Shown piece by piece: positions 1 through 11,700 of a stretch of DNA of 64,000 bases. This DNA comes from Scortum barcoo (lineage: Eukaryota > Chordata > Actinopteri > Centrarchiformes > Terapontidae), in NCBI GenBank assembly GCA_023238725.1, contig CM041545.1:17823501-17887500 (forward strand), given 5' to 3'. The notes under the pieces were generated by a model. The model searched no databases and was not told where the DNA came from. It worked only from the letters and a program-made list of their open reading frames with translations. Each line of letters opens with the position of its first letter. Position 1 is the first letter of the stretch. The position numbers and the translations under genes were made by a program.

Positions 1-1980
1 AAAACGTAAAAGTACTCAATGCAGTGACTGGACTACAACTAATGATTATTTTCATTCTTAATTAATCAGCTGATTATTTCTTCATTAATCAGCTGATTAA
101 TTGTGTGACTGAGAACAAAATGTGACACCTTCAAATCAAATCAAATTTATTTATTTTCATTTAAAGCCCAAAATCACAAACATTGTTTTCCTCTGAGGGC
201 TTTACAGTCTGTACAGTTGTGACACCCTCTGTCCTTAGACCCTCGAATCCAGGTGGGTCAGGAAAAACTTCAAAAACCCTTTATGGGAAAAGCTTTATGG
301 GAAAAGAAGAAACCTGAGGAAGAGCCACAGTCACCTCTCCCTGGGATGAGGGATCCCTCTCCCTGGGACAGATGCAGACAGACGTGCAATGGGATGCCAC
401 ATGTACAGAGAACAGTCAATCAATCATATTATAAGATCATCATCACATCATATGGAATTATACATGAGTCGTAATAAACTGTAGCTTATACTGAGTTCAT
501 TGGTTTAGTCCTTGTGTGAAGGTATCACAGGTAATGGAAAAGGAGTCCGTGAGTCCAGGTGCATCTCTAGATGTCCTCATATGGAGCATATGGAGCTCTC
601 GACCTTCTGCTCCTTCACAACACAGACACAGATCATGTCCCCACCAGGCCAGGTGAGCCTCAGACAGATGGACCACAACCAGAATCAGTGAGGAACCTGC
701 AAGACTGGAGAGAAACAAAGAGGACCGGGGCTCTGGCAGCAACATGCACTTTACAGGACATCAGTAAGAGTGTATTCACTTTAACCACTTTAACACTTTA
801 ACCAATTTAACCACCTTAATCTGACAGTTTATAAGCTGACTCCAGTTTGCTGATCAATTTGCACTGTCTGTGATTTGCTTGCCATTTATGTCTTAGAGAA
901 ACATACTTTCAATCCTCAGCATGTCCTGCACATGCCGCCAAATTTAACAAAAATGCTTTGACTTTGACTTTGGCTTTGAAATAAGAGTAGAGGAAGAGAA
1001 AGAGGAAGCAGAGGAAGAAGAAGCAGAGAAAGAGGAAGAGGGAGATTTGCAAGCAGAGACAGATGCATGCATCAGAGCCCCCGGTGCAGACCGATTTATA
1101 GCCCCCGGCAGTCTAAGCCTAAGGCAGCATGCCCACTAACTAGCTGTGCCCGGCCACTCTAACCTCATCCTCTCCTCATCCACGGCCCTCTAAGGAAGCA
1201 GTGTTGAGCGTGTCCACAATATCAAGTTCCTGGGCATCCACATCACATCTGATCCTGAACCTGGTCCATGAACACAGCTCACCTGGTAAAGAAGGCTCAA
1301 CAAAGTTCTCTTCTTCCTCAGGAAGCTGGAACGTGCTGGACTCTCCCCTCAGCTGATCAAACTTCAACAGGGCCAAGCCTTAATAGAGCAGCAAACTAAG
1401 TGCCTAGAGGCAGCTGCACAGTGCAGCAGTGACTGGTATGCAGCCGCTGGTGGTAAGACCGAAAACAGCACAGGAGATTGTGGGAAGTCCTCTTCCAGAC
1501 CAGCTGGACTCAATATACGCTGGCCGGATCCAGAAGCAGAAGAAGGCCCGACAAGGATATTGCCGACCGCCGACCCTGACCCACCCGAAATGACTGTTTG
1601 TACCGGTTAATCTGGAAAGCGTGGTACAGAAACATAAAGACAACAACTGCAGCAGACTGAAAAACAGCTTTTTCCCCAGTGCTGTACAATCCGGTTTCCC
1701 TCTATTGAGAACTTGAGTATGACACTTCAAAAACTGACCCACCCCCCTATTGTGCATTGCTGCTGCAACTTTGGATATTTGTGTACAATTACCATATTTT
1801 TACTAATTACTTACTATTACTATTTTTACTATATTTACGAATGTTAAAGTTCTGGACCAGTACACCATTTAGATTTCGATATGATAGAAACTTTAAATGA
1901 AAATAAGATGGACTTTGCTCGAGCAGTAATGTTCATTGAGTGTGGTGGAATAAAGTAAGTTCAGATATTTTACTGAGCAC
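1..1980. repeat. Dispersed-repeat and LINE-derived sequence upstream of bbln
   Basis: About 120-480 resembles a dispersed repeat I have seen in many teleosts: a stretch around 'agcccaaaatcacaaac', then 'ctctgtccttagaccctcga', then 'gaagaaacctgaggaagagc'. About 1150-1760 reads like the decayed 3' end of a non-LTR retrotransposon ORF on the + strand. Broken frames there give 'KFLGIHITSD' followed by 'FFLRKLE', which is typical of the region after the reverse transcriptase in L2/CR1-like elements. Stops and frameshifts make it non-functional. The superfamily is a guess. No host gene is visible here. The same sequence recurs, shredded, at 1981-3850. Confidence 0.6.
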
Positions 1981-3850
1981 TTAAATCACATTTAGTGGAT
2001 TAGGAAACACTTCCAGTTCCAAATAGAAAGTCTTGTACAAGTATGTAAGCGTTATGTAAAGTTTATACTTTTGAAAACGTTGAAAAGTACTCCACTTCTG
2101 CAACGATAACAACAGATTTTCTGCTGTACTACAAGGTTTTTCTGTTCCAATGATTATTTTCATTCTTAATTAATCAGCTTATTTGATTATTTCGGAGTTC
2201 ATTAATCAGCTGATTAATTGTGTGAACTGAGAACAAAATGTGACACCTTCACAATCAAATCAAATTTATTTATTTATTTAAAGCCCAAAATTTTCCCACA
2301 AACATTGTTTGCCTCTGACCGGCTTCAGTAAATAAATACTGATACATGTCATGTAAGCACCCTCTGTCCTTAGACCCTTGAACCGGGTAACTAAATAACA
2401 ATAAAAATAATAATACCAATAAAAATAATTAAGGAATAATAAAACCTTATGGATTAAACGAAGAAACCTGTCTGGACCAAACGGGGACCCGAACATGAGA
2501 CGGATCCATGCAAGTGACGAAGGAATCATCAATGACGAAGATTATACATGATTTTGGTGATGAAGAAGGTGAATGAGCTAATAACGTTACTGCAGCAAAG
2601 ACAAAACTAAATAAAAATCTAATTTAGTGATTTTTGATCAATAAAGTCAAAATCTACAAACTCCTAAACACTTTTTCTAGGTAAGCATAAATGTTAAATT
2701 AAACCATTAATGAAAGATGGAGTCCGTGAGTCCAGGTGCATCTCTAGATGTCGAACCTGGAGCTCTGGAGATCGAAACACAGACACAGACCATGTCCCAA
2801 CCAGGCCGTGAACCAGCAACATGGACACACAACTTATTTAAGTTTAATTCAAAAGGACCGGGGCTCTGGGACCAAACATCACTTTAGACACTTTATTCTA
2901 GAACACTTGAACCACCAGATTTCTGAACCTGAGACAGATGGACCACAACCAGAATTGTTCAGAGAAACCTGCAGTTTATGCTCCGCACTCTAACATGCAC
3001 TTACAGGACATACACTAACATCATTAAAGCAGGATTTGCCACTTTTGCAACACTTAACCATTGTTTGTTTGCTGTTCAATTAATCTTTAAAGCTGACTCC
3101 ATTTGCACTTTCATGTCCAGTTTATTTGTCTTAGAGAAACTCTTATAGTCTAGCCGCCAAATTCTCTGTCTGCAGAGGAAATACAAGAAGAGAGGAAGGT
3201 GCATTATTATTATTAGAGGGCCCCAGTTTAGCCAACAATTGTCTAACCTCATCCTCTCCTCATCCACGGGCCACAATAGAAGCAGTTGAGTGTGTCTCAA
3301 CAATATCAAGTTCCTGGGCAACATCACATCTGACCTGACCTGGTCCAAACACAGCTCACCTCTTCTTCCTCAAAGAAGCTCTCAACAAAGTCTTCTTCCT
3401 CAGGAAGCTGAAACGTCCCCTGGACTCAGCTCCTGAAAATTCTGCCTCAGTGCAGTGTGGTAAGCAGAGCACAAGCATCCTCTGCCTCAGTGCAGCAGTA
3501 TTTCAACCTGATATAAAAGCACAGGGGATAAAAGAAGGCCTACTCATACCCACCCGGGAAATGGAGGCCATCTGGAAAAGACAACAACTTACAGACAACA
3601 ATGACAACAACTCAGACTGAAAAACAGCTTTTTCCATGCTGTATTTATTGAGAACTTGAGACATGCACTTAAAACTACCCACCCCCCTGTGCATTGTTGC
3701 TGCATTTTGATATTTGTGTACATATTACATATTTTTATAATACTTACTATTACTATTTTTACTATATTTACGAAAGCTGGATCACCAGTTAACTTTGTCA
3801 TGTGAAAACATGATGACAATAAATGATTCTTGATTCTGATTCTTGATTCT
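1981..3850. other. Braided (interleaved) consensus of repeat and bbln 5' sequence; probable assembly artefact
   Basis: Short blocks from 1-1980 alternate, in order, with short blocks from 3890-4700. For example 'cgataacaacagattttctg' at 2104-2123 equals 3982-4001, and it is followed at 2153-2172 by 'attattttcattcttaatta', which equals 45-64. The bbln-type blocks include a damaged copy of bbln exon 1 near 2470-2570. The repeat-type blocks include the LINE segment near 3240-3440. Both sources advance collinearly to the end of the stretch, which closes with a simple 'gattcttgattcttg' tail at ~3820-3855. Biological recombination would not normally weave two sequences at 10-50-bp spacing. Forced merging of two haplotypes (with and without the repeat insertion) would. 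Confidence 0.75.
2470..2570 (+). pseudogene. Scrambled copy of bbln exon 1 inside the braided segment
   Basis: The stretch shares 'tctggaccaaacggggaccc', 'gacgaaggaatcatcaatga' and 'ttttggtgatgaagaaggtg' with the true bbln exon 1 (4237-4318) and its donor. The ATG is lost and foreign insertions break the frame, for example 'agacggatccatgca' around 2497-2511. It sits in the braided stretch, so it is more likely an assembly ghost than a real pseudogene. It should not be annotated as a second bbln. Confidence 0.6.
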
Positions 3851-4236
3851 TGTAGTGAAATAAAAAGTTGAACATTTTCTCTTTATTTTAGTGGATTAGG
3901 AGAGAGTGGCATGAAAAGAAAGTAAAGTACAAGTATGTAAAGTTTATACTTTTGTACTTGATTACTCTCCACTTCTGGTAACGATAACAACAGATTTTCT
4001 GCTGTAGGAATAAGGTTTTTCTGTTCCAGCATCAGATTATTTGTACGGAGTGACAGCTCTTCATTAACTAAACGATCTTTACAATCGACGTAAAAACTCC
4101 GCCCACATTTTCCCACAATCCACCGCTTCAGTAAATAAATACGATAGATGTCATGTAAGCTAGCTGAGCTTAGTAACTAAATAACAATAAAAATAATAAT
4201 ACCAATAAAAATAATTAAGTAATAATTATTTAAACA
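3851..4236 (+). promoter_or_regulatory. Presumed bbln 5' flank and 5'UTR
   Basis: This is the unbraided version of the sequence immediately upstream of the bbln start codon. It is AT-rich and contains runs such as 'aataacaataaaaataataa' just before the ATG. No TATA box or other core element could be assigned confidently, and the transcription start is not visible. The call rests only on position. Confidence 0.35.
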
Positions 4237-5407
4237 ATGTCTGGACCAAACGGGGACCCGAACATGTCCAGTGACGAAGGAATCATCAATGACGAAGATG
4301 ATTTTGGTGATGAAGAAGGTGAATGAGCTAATAACGTTACTGCAGCAAAGACAAAACTAAATAAAAATCTAATTTAGTGATTTTTGATCAATAAAGTCAA
4401 AATCTACAAACTCCTAAACACTTTTTCTAGAAGCATAAATGTTAAATTAAACCATTAAACTTTAACCTTGATGTGCCGTGTTATTTAAGTTTAATTCGTT
4501 GTTTCTGATGAGATGTGACATTAAAGCAGGTTTGTTTGAATTAATCTTTTATGTCCAGTTTATTTGTCCTCTTATAGTCTAGTTCTCTGTCTGCAGAGGA
4601 AATACAACATTATTATTATTAGAGTTGTCTTGTCTCTGAAGTAAAAGTATATAAGTATTTTCAGCAAAATGTATTTCAAATATAAAAGTAAAAGTACTCA
4701 TTGGAGGCCAAAGTTGACTGTCAGTGTTATATTTATATATGTTATACTGATTATTGCATTATTATCACTGAGCATTTAAATATTGTAGCTGACTGAGGTA
4801 GTGTTCATTTTACAAACATCAGATGGCTTCAATTATTTTCTAGTTTCTTTTGTTCTCTACAGTAAACTAAATATCTTTGTTGTCAACAAAACAAGCCATT
4901 TGAGGACATCATTGTTGTGCTTTGACCAACATTTACCACCATTTTCTGACCCTTTAAGGATCAAACAACTGAAGAATTAATTGAGAAAATGACTGATAAC
5001 ATGCTCTCGTCACATCAGTCTGTGTTTAGACATTTAGACATCAAATTAGCACTGATCCTGTCTAAAGGAATGGGAGTATCGGGGATATAAAGATAGAAAG
5101 TAATTACATCTTGTATGTTAAAGCCCAGAAACTCTGTGATAGAAGCTATTAATCTCTCTGCTGCGTTTCCACAGAGTACGCAGCCATCAACTCCATGCTG
5201 GATCAGATCAACTCATATCTTGACGACCTGGAGGAGCGAAATGATTCACTCAACGGCAAACTGCATGAACTGATGGAGTCGAACCGGCAGGCCCGGCTGG
5301 AGTTCAGGGCCCAGCTGCTCGGCTCCCCGACGCCCCAGGAGGAGAGTTGTCCTGCAGACGGGGATTCGCCCAGCAATGAAGACCTGAACGAGGACAAGGG
5401 GGACTGA
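4237..5407 (+). CDS. bbln: Bublin coiled-coil protein (BBLN / C9orf16 orthologue), two exons
   Basis: Coding exons are 4237-4318 and 5175-5407 (stop TGA 5405-5407), joined in phase 1 by a GT-AG intron, for a 104-aa protein. It starts MSGPNGDPN, as the human protein starts MSGPNGD, then has an acidic stretch (~13-28). The diagnostic core EYAAINSMLDQINSYLDDLEE (~28-48) and ESNRQARLEF follow, forming one predicted coiled coil (~30-72). The C-terminal ~30 residues are acidic and longer than in the 83-aa human protein as I remember it. The family is small, lacks enzymatic motifs, and in C. elegans (BBLN-1) is linked to intermediate-filament organisation and intestinal lumen shape; a similar role here is inference. 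The intron (4319-5174) holds only AT-rich sequence and a fragment of a common fish repeat near 4640-4700. The gene is tail-to-tail with ciz1. Confidence 0.93.
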
Positions 5408-8213
5408 GATCAGCAAAACGCAGGGCTAGAAATATTTATGATGGTTGACTCAACTCCAAGCCTGTCTGTTGGACTCTATCATCGAAGCCTGTTCGATTCT
5501 TCTGTGAATTTACACCCCTCATCAGCAGATGTGTTTACAGCAGTGATATTTAGCTTTTCCTCTTTTTCCTTTGTTCAACTGTGACGTGCTGCTGAGATTT
5601 TCCAGATGTAAAAATCAGTGTGTGATATAATTTCAGGGTTTTACTTTTCAGTAAAATTAGCTAAGAGGTGAGAGATCGATACCCAGAACAGCAGAGTGCT
5701 GATACTCCAAACTCTCCACAATCTTCGGGATTTGTCTTCATGGTCAAACAGGGGTGATAGTTGAACTTCTGTGTTGTTCAGCTGTATAATAGTTCTGTAA
5801 ATGTCTGTATTATCCAGTAAAGTAAAAATATGCAACCTTCCAGATGTCTACCAGTAAATTAAAAAAGTTTAAGCAGCAGCGTGACTTAAGATCTGTGTTT
5901 TTATGTGTACAAGCGCCGAACAAAAGAAGAGTCAAAAAGAAAGTGTGGGAATTGTCAGACATTTTAATATAAATTAAAATACCCTCCCCTCCCCGCCCCA
6001 AACAGAAAACATTCAAAAATACATTAAACTTCCAGCAGTTAGAAAACATCACCTGTTTGTTCATCTCAATTTGTCAGTAGCTGAATAAAAATACAATAAG
6101 AAACATACAGCTTTGTTTGAAATTAGACTTTACATGTCCGTTTCTCTCTCCTGCTCCTCTCTGTTTAGGATGGACAAAGTGAAGTTTCCATCATGTCTGT
6201 TTCCTTCAGACGACATGTGACAGCCACGAGTTGAAGAGTTGCTACATGCGTCAGCCAGTCTTTCGTGGTTTAAAATATCCTCTGAATACAGCGGATAAAA
6301 TATTTCAGGACACAACAAACTAGTCATGAAGAAGTGACTTCTGACGGCGGAAATGCTGGAACCAAAGTTATACAAAGATGTAATCTGTAACCGGAATAAT
6401 CTACTGTATCATTCTGGTACTTAAAATCAAGGTTTTAAGTTCAGAAAAAGATAATTTGCTACATTTAATCTCTACAGACACTTCATGTTTTTTTTTTCTC
6501 CTTCCATTAACAAATGCGATTCCCTCTGACCAGCGTGTATCAAATAAAAGATGTTGCTGAGAAAATAAAAATCAATGCGGTGGTAAACTGGAGGACAATA
6601 AGCGTCAACTACCACTGTAAGAAAGTGATTAGTTTCCCCTGAATGTAGGCTCTACAAACGTATGAGGGAATGTGACACTAAATGCAACTTTGCGAATCCT
6701 TTTTATGAATTCTGAGCTAAAAGACTGATCTGTGGGTCCCCTGAAAACTCGATCTTCAGCACTCAGCGAGAAGGAAATACCAAATACCTGCCTCCACTGA
6801 CAAGCTTTCAAATTTCTCAAGGAGTTTAATGCAGACATAGTGCAGCTTTTTATGAATGACAAGAGTTCTACAGGGTTCGCAGACAGCTTGTGATTTGAAT
6901 TCAGAAACACCTTCCTTTTGTGTTGATGAAGCCGCTGTAGAGTCTCACTTTAGAGCTTCTTGAACATTTCTGGTCCTTGTGACTGTGCTGATTTTTAGAC
7001 ATTTTGTTGGCAGGTGTTCACTGCTACATTCAGGTCCTACTCATCGTGTCTTTACTGTATAGAAAATAATGACGAATAAGCATGTTTGCAGGACTGTTTC
7101 AGGGAGAAGGCCACAGCTGCTGACACCTTTTTTTTCCCAAAATACGACATCAACTTCCCCCAAAATGTCTTAAAATAAAAGACAAAGATCATAAAATGCC
7201 ATGAACAAAAACATGATCAGACTCAAGATTTCAGAAACGTCTCAACACTCAAGCCAAAGTACCACTTTAACACTTTTTTTTTTTTTAAAAGAGAAGGTGT
7301 TGCCTGTTCAAATGCTTAATTTGGTTACATTCTACAATTCAGGTTGCTAAAAGCGTGTGCTATGTGGTTAGCAGTGTTGAAAACACCCCCACTTGTAGGT
7401 TATAATATGTTAGCAATCATCCACCCAGCAAGCGAGAGAATCATCAACAATCAGAGCTCATCAACCTCCCAATCCTCGAGGACAGCAGGGTGGGAAATTA
7501 TCTACCAACAGGACACATTAGTGTCAGAAGTAAAGACACTGATTGTAATACTTGGGAATGGAAGGTGAAAAACGACACCTTTAAAATACTGTATATATTA
7601 AAATCACATTTTAGCTCCTCAATTTCCTTTTTGCAATTCATAGTGCAGAATAGTGCAAGGGACTTTTTTGAGTTTACTTTATTTAGTAACTTTTCCAGTG
7701 TAAACACACTAAATCCTCGGAACCTGATTAGATTTTTGTGGTGGTTTCTCTAGTGAGTAACTAATTTAAGGAGCGTCTCCTTATTTAAAAATGTTTATTT
7801 GAATTCAAGAAACTGAGAAAAAAATTTGTTTTTTTGTAGATTTGTCAATATGGAAGAAAAGACTCTTCTGAGCTTGACACACATACGTTATACTGATCCC
7901 ATTTTAATTGCTGTAATCTAATGGTGATCATTTTACAACTGGAAGCCAATATTAGGATAATTACCCATGCAAACCTTGATTGAACTTCTAATCGATGGTT
8001 GTCAGGTGTTAATTTCCCACCCTGGGAGAGCAATTCACATGTTCCACCGTGATTTACCAGCATTCAGTCTGCCTACTTGTAGGTGTGTGTCTAAATCAGA
8101 CTTTCCAACATGGAGAGAGGCAGGACTGTTCACTCCTTGGTCTCGGTTTCATGAAAGCACCTTTTCACATACCGACACAACCTGTCTTAAGGTTGCCACG
8201 TCTCGTCTTTGAT
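5408..8213. other. Convergent 3' regions of bbln (+) and ciz1 (-)
   Basis: This is the space between the two stop codons. I see no convincing protein-coding exon on either strand. AATAAA hexamers that could end bbln lie at 6084-6089 and 6543-6548 on the + strand. AATAAA on the minus strand (seen as tttatt at 7794-7799 and 7678-7683) could end ciz1, giving a ~0.4-0.5-kb 3'UTR. Which sites are used cannot be decided from sequence. Short poly(T) runs occur at ~6487 and ~7267. Confidence 0.5.
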
Positions 8214-8717
8214 TCAGCGTCTGTTCGTGGCCCTACCTGACCTGCGTTTGGGTGTTGCTTTTGCCTTCCCTGTGCTGGTCTTTTTCCCTGGGACAGCAGG
8301 AGCTTCCTTCTCCTTCTTCTCCTCCTCCTCCTCCTCTCTGTTACCATCCTCAGCAGCAGCTGCTGGCTCAGAGTCTGACTTCTCAGCCGGACTCTCGGAA
8401 ACTACAAATGATGTGGTTTCCGCCCCTTTGCTGTGGAGACTGAGGTCTTGGACGGTGCTGTCAGTGCTGGTTGCTGAGGTGTCCTGTGAGGCTGGGTCGG
8501 GTTCTGCTGGTTCCTCCTGTTGCTGGTTTTCTGTCTGCACGTTCAGTCGGGTGAGTGTGATGCTTGGCTGCATGGAGTTCACGTTCGTCACTAAACCAGA
8601 GTCCTTAGAGAGGGACGTTTCCTCCAAACAGTCTGTGGTGGTTTCTGTTACAGACCTGAGGCTGTCGGCTGCAAGGGGAGACTCTTCACCCTTTTGACTC
8701 AGCAACTCCCTGTACCT
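8214..8717 (-). CDS. ciz1: ciz1 last coding exon
   Basis: It starts RYRELLSQKGEES directly after the matrin finger (human KYKAAKNPS). A long Ser/Thr/Glu-rich disordered tail follows, including a seven-Glu region, ending GKAKATPKRRSGRATNRR and TGA at 8216-8214. Human CIZ1 also ends in a basic RRSTRLKT. Acceptor TCTTCTCAG|AGG. The opposite strand is open for 162 codons by coincidence and is not a gene. Confidence 0.9.
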   Translation of the reverse strand, partial: RYRELLSQKGEESPLAADSLRSVTETTTDCLEETSLSKDSGLVTNVNSMQPSITLTRLNVQTENQQQEEPAEPDPASQDTSATSTDSTVQDLSLHSKGAETTSFVVSESPAEKSDSEPAAAAEDGNREEEEEEKKEKEAPAVPGKKTSTGKAKATPKRRSGRATNRR

Positions 8718-11700
8718 CTGAGAAGAGAAAGCATAAAAATACTGTAATACTGCAAATATCTATGGAAATATGCTGAGAAAACAGAATGCATGCATCTCTT
8801 AAATGCCAAACACAAATGACCACAAGTTAACTGAGTAGAATTTCTCTAAAAGACAGTAGAACAATAACGTCATTTGATTTCAGATAATCAGTTATATTGG
8901 CTACCTCTCTATTATGTAGAGGAGTCAATGTAAGTTTAGTCACCAAAAACCAACCTTGAGGTTCTCAAAGTGCTTCAGTGATTTGCAGTGGGTGTGAAGG
9001 GCAGAAGACTCAAAGTGGTAAAACTTATTGCAAAGTCTGCAGATGAAACCGGCTACTGGCACAAAAAAACTGGACCCTGCAGAAAAGAAAAGAAAAACAA
9101 TAAAAGTTCAATAAAATGTGACATTACATGGTCCTAAGTTATTAAATGCTGCCAGTAAATTAGGAAAAATAACTAAATTACTGATGCAGCAGTCAGTGAT
9201 GTATGAAGAGTTAATCGCAACTCACCATAGACTGTGTCGGGGTCATGCTGCTCATCACTGGCCATGTCCTTCAGAGTCACTTCTTTAAGGGAGGACCAGC
9301 CATCCTGAACCAAGTTAAAGACAGAGTTAGAAAATGTAGCGTGACAAATGAGGTAGAAGCTCAAAGTGATGTTGAACTTTGGTATGAAAGCTTATTCAAT
9401 GCAAATATAGTCAATGCTCTCGTTGGGCAGCATTACAAACAAGAACAAATTACATGCAAATCACCTGCTTTTCTGAACAATATTGGTCTCCTTCATTTGT
9501 CTGCCCTTCCTCTCCCTCCTCCACCTCACTGTCCTCCACCTCGTCCAGCGTGAAGCCGTCTGTGTCCGTGGCAGTCAGCTTGCCTAAAGCCTCGCAGCCC
9601 TCCTTTTCCTGGAGCTAGTAATAAGGAGAAAATGAATGTAATATTTATTCATGGGAAAACACTTCCCCGGTGTTTAATGGTTTTAAACGGGGAATATAAA
9701 CACAGATACCTTCTCCACTTTCTGTCTGTGCTCCTGGGACTGTAAGTGTTCCACAAAAATCTGGGAGGTCCTGAAGTGTTTCTTGCAGACCGTGCAGGAG
9801 GAGATAGCTGTTCTGCTGGCGAGCTGAGGAGAGATGGAGCCGCACAGGATCGTTATTATCATTCTCATTTTAAGCACACAGAAAAGCTGTTTGCAGCTGT
9901 ACACCATTTAAATGTGCTAATGTATGACAGCTTCTTACTTTGTGTTCCTCGGTGCGCCGGTGGTCCGTGATGCTACCAGTGAAGTGGGTGTGACAGGTGG
10001 CACACCAGTGCTTTGAGTCTGCTTTCTTTTCTCTGCAGAGAACACAGAAGAACATTACTTAAGACTCATCAGGATCACTTTCTTGATTAGGTTAAAATTA
10101 AAGAGGTGTGCGATTATCTCTGCCATTCATTGTAGTTTACTGTAGTAGAAATATGAAGCCAAGCCAAATGTCTGTTGTGTTTTAAACTGACCCATCTTTG
10201 CTTGCTCCCTGTAGAGACTCCTGCACTCGTGGCAGCAGGGTGACCAGGCAGGCGTTACTCATGTGTTGGATCTCCATCATCCTCTGCTGGTGGGAAACAC
10301 TGTTCATGTGACTCCTGAAGTTCTGCAGAAAGAAAAAGAACAAGGAGAGAGAAATCCTCACTAATCTGCCCTGAGTCTTTTTCATTCCACTATGGCATCT
10401 CTGTGTGTGTGTATGTTCAACCTACTTGCTGGTTGTGGCAGGTAATGCTGCAGAGGTAGCAGTAAAACTTGTTGGCGCCTTCCACTACGCCCTCCTCTCC
10501 TTCCTCCTGGTTGTCTGGTGGAGCCAAAGTGGCGTCTTTTCCTTGTTCCATCTCCTCTGGTTGTAAATGAGCCTGCTGGTCATCTTCACTCAGCCTGCCC
10601 AATGGGGACGGGGCCGACAAACAGCTGTGCACCTACAGATCAAAACCCATCATCATGCATTCATTCATCTCCGTAGTGGCGCTTGCAGTAGTGATTTGGT
10701 TACTTCAAAATCATCTTTTGTTTAGTGTTTGCATTATTCTGTCTATGAGCTGACTGTCCCAAACAAAATATCCTCTCACCTCAGCAGCTCTGCTCTCCTC
10801 CAACGCCTCAACGACATCTGATCCCCCCGTGGAGCCTCGTTCCTCCAGAATGAGGGAGTCTAGGAAAAGCAGACATTTGTTTTTATCTAAACCACACAAC
10901 ATTTTGATGAAGTATTTGACGTAACATGTGGTAAGTTTCTGTGGGTTTTACCTTCAGGCTGGCTGTCCTCTGTGTTGCTGTTACACTCTGAAGAAAGAAG
11001 TTCCCCGTCCATTTCTTTAAGCTCCTCAGAGCTGCAAGAAAAATAAAATCAAAGAAGAAAAAAGGCACAAATATTGAGAAGAGAACACTTCTATTATCTT
11101 AAATCTTGTCTTACCTAATTTGTAAAAGCTTTAAAAAATCTGTTGTTTTTTGGCTGGATATTTTATTATTTATATTTATTTATTTTCCCCCACCTCTCTA
11201 TCCTTGGCTTCTTAACAGCCGTTCCTTCAAGGTGACCCTCAGCAGACTGTGTGAGTCCATACGCTCCACCCACTGCACCATCTGTGGGTATAAAAGGCAA
11301 AAGTAAAGTTGGATGCAAAGAAGAAAACATCATGTATGAACAAATCTTCTGATATTCTCCAAGTAATTACTTTCCACAAGTTGAAAGTCAGATATGACAT
11401 TCAGTGAATGCCACATCCCTTCGAGCTCCAACTTTAAACAGTTATTTTACATGGCGGGTTGAAGTGCAGCTCTACTGTACCTGTTTCAGACTTGTCGGTG
11501 GCTTCATTGGTTGTGCTAGCTGCTGGTTGGTCGTCTGTGCTCCCTGCTGCCATCTGCTCGCTGTCTCTCTTCCTGTCTGTCTGGCGAGCTGCAGCGTCCT
11601 ACACGTACAGACAGATTACAAATATGCTGTACATGAAGAGGCCAGGCTTGTTAATATTTATAAATCTGTAAATCACCCTTGATAATGTATCAGCTGGTCT

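Noticed and set aside
2470..2570. Second bbln exon 1 (tandem gene duplication)
   Set aside because: The copy is interleaved with repeat-derived blocks, has no ATG, and there is no second exon 2. The braided-consensus explanation fits better.
8209..8697. 162-codon open frame on the + strand
   Set aside because: It is the antisense shadow of the last ciz1 exon, whose minus-strand frame has homology, splice signals and phase.
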